From contig OX388341.1 of assembly GCA_947579665.1 (NCBI GenBank), positions 2,666,001-2,730,000 on the forward strand: DNA of 64,000 nucleotides. Direction: 5' to 3'. The notes under the pieces were generated by a model. That model did no database searches. It had not been told where the DNA came from and saw only the letters and a program-made list of their open reading frames with translations. Of the stretch, positions 59,140 to 64,000 are shown one piece after another. Made by a program: the position numbers and the translations under genes. How positions within the stretch are numbered: position 1 is the first letter of the stretch; each line of letters starts with the position of its first letter. This DNA comes from Sympetrum striolatum. Its lineage: Eukaryota > Arthropoda > Insecta > Odonata > Libellulidae.

Positions 59140-60202
59140 CATAAGAAAAAAAATGGATTTAATTTTTTTTATAAAATTCGCTGAAATTTCATCATCTGGC
59201 ATCAAACCCGGCTCTTACTGGAAAAGCTACTATGAAACAATATAGAAGATCACCATCTCTAACTATGTGTGAAAATTCAAGCAGAAATATTGGCTACAAC
59301 TGCCTCAAAAGACACTCTAATGTTCACGAATGTAAATGGCTCTCGGGACTCGAACCAAGGACGATCTCAAAACTTTCTTTTGAAAAATTCTTTTGAAAGT
59401 TATTAATTATGTCAATCTATATGCCAAATTTCAAGTTTCTATATTATTGGGAAAGGTTTCAAAAAAATTCCTAAAAATTGGATCAACTTCTGATTGCAGA
59501 GACACCTGGTGGCGAACCCAGGACATCATGTACGCTGTCAATGCACAGTTTGATTTGTAAGAACTTGGTCTTGTATCATGCAAAGTTTGAAGTTGATAGC
59601 ATGTCGGGAAGTACCTAAATATTGTTTCCGTTATCTCCGTAAGAAATGCATTGAGAAGTGCAAATGGCCCTCTGGGATCGAACCAAGGACCATCAGCGAA
59701 CATGTAAAATTTGATTATGAAATATATTTATGATATCTAACCCCATGCCAAATTTCAAGTTTCCATATTATCGGGAAGAAGTCCAAAAAAAATCTTAAAA
59801 ATCGCCACAATGCATTTTAAACGGCAGATTTTTGCATCGACCTAGCATCGAACCCAGTATATTTTCCATGAAAGTTATTTATGTTTTCGATAGATCATGA
59901 CCATATATATAGGCTCCATGAGTTTTGATTCTCTACCAATCCGGGAAGTATTTTTTAAAAATTCCCGAAAATCACGGCAATGCATTTAAACGGAAAAAAT
60001 CGGGACTTTGGGGCCCTCTGGAATCGAACCAATGACACTGAGGTTCAAAATCGCAATTTTTCTGGAGGTTACACGTTATGGCCAATATGTCGTAAAAATT
60101 TCAGGTCAATGACGCCAGTTGTTTAGCCTGTGAATTAGTATCCTATCTGGGTATCTGGGTATATCATGAGTGAATCCGGAGAAGCATCTATATATAATAG
60201 AT
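59140..60202 (-). repeat. Array unit 3 (anchor deleted)
   Basis: Begins at cataagaaaaaaaatgg, directly after (TA)n, so the hairpin anchor is missing. The first and third cores are mutated (tcaaacc at 59211, gcgaacc at 59512). The other spacing is normal. Confidence 0.8.
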
Positions 60203-61378
60203 ACGAGTAAAATGTAGCTTGCAAACTGCAAGCAGATCGACAACACTATTATCATGTCGGCATCATATCGGGACGACCATCAAAAGAAACAAATGCAATG
60301 AAATTTTTTCTTAAAATTCGCTGAAATTTCAACGTCTAGCATCGAACCCGGGTTTTTACTGAGAACTTACTATGCAGCACAATAGAACATCACCATTTCT
60401 AACTATGTGTGAAAATTCAAGCAGAAATATGGGCTACAACTGCCACAAAAGACGTTCTAATTTTCACGAATTTAAATGGCTCTCTGGATTCGAAACAAGG
60501 ACGATCTTGGAAATCTAAAAAATGTTTCTGAAAATTATTTATGATCTCTATCTATATGCCGAATTTGAAGTTTCTATATTATTGGCAAAGGTTTCAAAAT
60601 AATTCCTTAAAATCGGATCAACTTCTGATTGCAGAGACACCTGGTGTCGAACCCAGGACATCATGTACGCTGTCAATGCACAGTTTGATTTGTAAGAACT
60701 TGGTCTTGTATCATGCAAAGTTTGAAGTCGATAGCATGTCGGGAAGTACCTAAATATTGTTTCCGTATTCTCCGTAAGAAATGCATTGAGAAGTGCAAAT
60801 GGCTCTCTGGGATCGAACCAAGGACCATCAGCGAATGTAAAAAAACTGATTATTAAATATATTTATTATATCTAAACCCTTGCCGAATTTCAAGTTTCCA
60901 TGCCATCGGGAAGGGGTCCAAAAAAAATCTTAAAAATCGTCACAATGCATTTTAAACGGCCGATTTTTGCATCGTCCTAGCATCGAACCCAGGATATTTT
61001 CCGTAAAGATCATTAATGTTTTCGATAGATCATGACCATATATGTAGGGTCCTAGAGTTTTGATTCTCTACCTATTCGGCAAGTATTTTTTAAAAATTCC
61101 CGAAAATCAAAGCAATGCATTTAAACGGGAAAAATCGGGACTTTGGAGCCCTCTGGAATCGAACCCATGACACTGAGGGTCAAAATCGCAATTTTTCTGG
61201 AGGTTACACGTTATGGCCAATGTGTCGTAAAAATTTCAAGTCAATGACGCTTGTGGTTTGGCCTGTGAGTTTGTATCCTCTCTATATATATATATGAATA
61301 TATATATGGATACATGAATGAATCCGGAGAAGCATCTATATATAATAGATAGATGCTTCTCCGGATTCATTCATATAT
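60203..61378 (-). repeat. Array unit 4
   Basis: The anchor hairpin has a changed loop (gcttgca-aac-tgcaagc). Second core mutated (tcgaaac, 60490). The longest linker follows and contains a large inverted repeat at 61317-61376. Confidence 0.85.
61317..61376. repeat. Perfect inverted repeat at an array-unit junction
   Basis: TGAATGAATCCGGAGAAGCA at 61317-61336, extended by tctat, is inverted as tgcttctccggattcattca ending at 61376, around a short atataatag spacer. Single arms of the same sequence occur at the other junctions (57410, 58010, 60168, 62480), in differing orientation. Confidence 0.9.
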
Positions 61379-62517
61379 ACGAGTAAAATGTTGCTTGCAT
61401 ACTGCAAGCAGATCGACAACACTATTTTCATGTCGGCATCATATCCGGACGGCCATCAAAAGAAAAAAAAAGATTGAAATTTTTCTTAAAATTTGCCTAA
61501 ATTCCATCGTCCGGCATCGAACCCGGGTCTTTACTGTGAACTTACTATGCAGCACAATAGAACATCACCATCTCTAACGATGTGTGAAAATTCAAGCAGA
61601 AATATGGGCTACAACTGCCTCAAAAGACGTTCTAATTTTTACGAATTTAAATGGCTCTCTGGATTCGAACCAAGGACGATCTTGGAAATCTAAAAAATGT
61701 TTCTGAAAGTTATTTATGATCTCTATCTATATGCCGAATTTGAAGTTTCTATATTATTGGCAAAGGTTTCAAAATAATTCCTAAAAATCGGATTAACTTC
61801 TGATTGCAGAGACACCTGGTGTCGAACCCAGGACTCTTTGATAGCTGTGAATGCACTGTTTGATTTGTCTGGACTTGATCTTTGTACATGCAAAGTTTGA
61901 AGTTGATATCGTGCCGGGAAGTACCTAAAATTTGTTTCCGTTATCTCCGTAAGAAAAGCATTGGGAAGTGCAAATGGTCCTCTGGGATCGAACCAAGGAC
62001 CATAAGCTAATATGTAAAATTCGATTATGAAATAAATTCATGATATCTATCGACGTGCCGAGTTTCAATAATCCATGTTATCGGGAAAGGATCCAAAAAA
62101 AATCTTAAAAATCGCCGCAATGTATTTTAAATGGCCGATTTTTGCCCCGGTCTAGCATCGAACCAAGGACAATATTCGAAGATGTCTTTCCGATTTTCGT
62201 TGGCTATGCACGACATTTAGCGGTTCCTCGAGTTTCAACTATCTGCTTTTCCGGGAAGTGCCTCAAAAAAATTTTCGAAAATCCCCGCCATGCAATCTTA
62301 TGGGGAAAATCGCGACTTTGGGGCCCTCTGGAATCGAACCCATGACACTGAGGTTCGAAATCGCAATTTTTCTGGAGGTTATACGTTATGGCCAATTTGT
62401 CGTAAAAATTTCAAGCCATTGACGCTAGTGGTTTAGCCTGTGACTTTGTATCCTCTCTATATATATCTATTATATATAGATGCTTCTCCGGATTCATTCA
62501 TGTATCCATATATATAT
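61379..62517 (-). repeat. Array unit 5
   Basis: All six cores intact (61517-62334). The fifth monomer is more diverged after 62170 (gatgtctttccgattttcg) than in its neighbours. Confidence 0.85.
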
Positions 62518-63619
62518 ACGAGTAAAATGTTGCTTGCATACTGCAAGCAGATCGACAACACTATTTTCATGTCGGCATCATATCGGGACGGCCATCAAAA
62601 GAAAAAATGGATACAAATTTTTCTTAAAATTCGCTGAAATTCCATCGTCTGGCATCGAACCCGGGTCTTTACTGTTGAACTTACTATGCAGCACAATAGA
62701 ATTTCTCCATCTCTAATTATGTGTGAAATTTAAAGCAAAAATATTGGGCGCAGCTGCCTCAAAAGACGCTCTAATGTTCGAGAATGTAAATGGCTCTCGG
62801 GACTCGAACCAAGGACGATCGTGGAAATTTAAAAAATGTTTCTGAAAGTAATTAATGAACTCAATCCATATGCCAAATTTCAAGTTTCTATATTATTGGG
62901 AAAGGTTTCAAAATAATTCCTAAAAATCGGATCAACTTCTGATTGCAGAGACACCTGGTGTCGAACCCAGGACACATTGATAGCTATGAATGCATAGTTT
63001 GATTTGTTAAGACTGGTTCTTCTATCACGCTAAGTTTTAAGTCGATAGCATGCCGGGAAGAACCTAAAATTTGTTTCCGTTATCTCCATAAGAAATGCAT
63101 TGAGAAATGTAAATGGCGCCCTGGGATCGAACCAAGGACCATCAGCGAATATGTAAAATTTGATTATGATATATTTTTATAATCTCCAACTCCATGCCGA
63201 ATTTCAAGTTTCCATGACATCGGGAAGGGGTCCAAAAAAAATCTTAAAAATCGCCACAATACATTTTAAACGGCCGATTTTTGCCTCGACCTAGCATCGA
63301 ACCCAGGATATTTTCCGTAAAACTCATTTATGTTTTCGATAGATCATGACCATATATATAGGCTCCTTGAGTTTCGATTCTCTACCTATCCGGGAAGTAT
63401 TTTTTAAAAATTCCCGAAAATCTAAGCAATGCATTTAAACGGGAAAAATCGGGACTTTGGGGCCCTCTGGAATCGAACCCATGACACTGAGGTTCAAAAT
63501 CGCAATTTTTCTGGAGGTTATACGTTATGGCCAATATGTCGTAAAAATTTCAAGCCATTGACGCTAGTGGTTTGGCCTGTGACTTTGTATCCTCTCTATA
63601 TATATATATATATATATGA
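62518..63619 (-). repeat. Array unit 6 (best reference unit)
   Basis: Anchor at 62518, cores at 62655, 62804, 62961, 63127, 63297 and 63473, then (TA)n at 63597-63617. All six cores are exact. Confidence 0.9.
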
Positions 63620-64000
63620 TACGAGTAAAATGTAGCTTGCATACTGCAAGCAGATCGGCAATACTAATTTCATATCGGCATCATATCGGGAATGTCCTCA
63701 AAAGAAAAAAAAAAAGGATTGAAATTTTTCTTAAAATTCGCTGAAATTTCATCGTCTGGCATCGAACCCGGATCTTACTGGTGATCTTACTATGTAGCAC
63801 AATAGAAGATCACCATCTCTAACTATGTGTGAAAATTCAAGCAGAAATATTGGCTACAACTGCCTCAAAAGACGCTCTAATGTTCACGAATGTAAATGGC
63901 TCTCGGGACTCGAACCAAGGACGATCTTGGAAATTTAAAAAATGTTTTTGAAAGTTATTAATGATGTCAATCCATATGCCAAATTTCAAGTTTCTATATT
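63620..64000 (-). repeat. Array unit 7, cut by window end
   Basis: Anchor with the tagcttgc variant at 63620; cores at 63762 and 63910 (148 apart, as expected). Continues past the window. Confidence 0.85.

Larger units (their letters stand above)
57380..64000 (-). repeat. Nested tandem array: about 1.1-kb units of six B-box-bearing monomers
   Basis: From 58181 onward the TCGAACC core occurs at 58181, 58329, 58486, 58652, 58821, 58997; 59350, 59678, 59848, 60024; 60342, 60647, 60813, 60983, 61159; 61517, 61665, 61822, 61988, 62158, 62334; 62655, 62804, 62961, 63127, 63297, 63473; 63762, 63910. Mutated cores fill the three gaps (59211, 59512, 60490). Spacing within a unit is always close to 148, 157, 166, 170, 176. 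The first-to-sixth span is 813-818 bases, while linkers between units vary (214-358). On the minus strand most cores fit the B-box consensus GGTTCGANNCC. The monomers share aaatttcaagttt, gggaag, and caatgcattt-aaacgg blocks. No protein is encoded. It runs off the window end. Confidence 0.9.

Noticed and set aside
57380..64000. CRISPR-like or protein-coding repeat array
   Set aside because: Regular motif spacing suggested an array, but repeats are long and diverged without unique spacers, and the context is eukaryotic. The short ORFs that recur in each unit are copies of the same non-coding repeat and break at different points.

Overview
This is a eukaryotic, AT-rich, repeat-laden window that reads as an insect genome. 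The only intact protein-coding gene I can support is the actin-bundling protein fascin (singed, sn) on the minus strand. Its eight coding exons (10793-25070) splice into an uninterrupted 521-residue reading frame that closely matches insect fascin. A probable non-coding first exon lies about 23 kb upstream in a CpG-rich patch near 48 kb. The large introns and strong gene-body CpG depletion fit an insect with germline gene-body methylation, possibly hemimetabolous. The species cannot be named from this sequence.

Layout. 1-2.1 kb: degraded elements, including a TA-flanked miniature element (62-554) and a possible hAT scrap. 2.1-5.4 kb: a Tc1/mariner-superfamily transposon with matching terminal inverted repeats and a transposase that is one reading frame with two nonsense codons and a D..D(82)E catalytic spacing. 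5.7-6.7 kb: a three-exon DUF4806-type gene remnant with good splice sites and one in-frame stop. 7-9 kb: repeats, including a hAT-type element (8225-8636) inside a dead LINE. 10.8-25.1 kb: the sn coding exons, with LINE, hAT, mariner and minisatellite insertions in the introns. 25-48 kb: sn intron 1, containing several degraded LINE reverse transcriptases and small elements but no recognisable host exon. 48-49.6 kb: upstream flank of sn.

49.6-57.1 kb is a dense transposon mosaic. It holds two SINEs in opposite orientation, a large fold-back insertion, and two copies of one LINE family. The 3' end of that LINE is shared by one of the SINEs.

57.4 kb to the window end is a nested tandem array. 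Units of about 1.03-1.18 kb each carry six related monomers, and every monomer has a TCGAACC core matching the tRNA-type B box (T-arm) on the minus strand. Motif spacing within each unit is almost invariant (148, 157, 166, 170, 176 bp). An inverted, interrupted copy of four of these monomers sits at 50.3-51.6 kb, so the unit also occurs outside the array. This array and its dispersed relative are the least explained structure in the window.

There is no evidence of operons, CRISPR or other prokaryotic features. Apart from sn, nearly everything recognisable is mobile-element derived.
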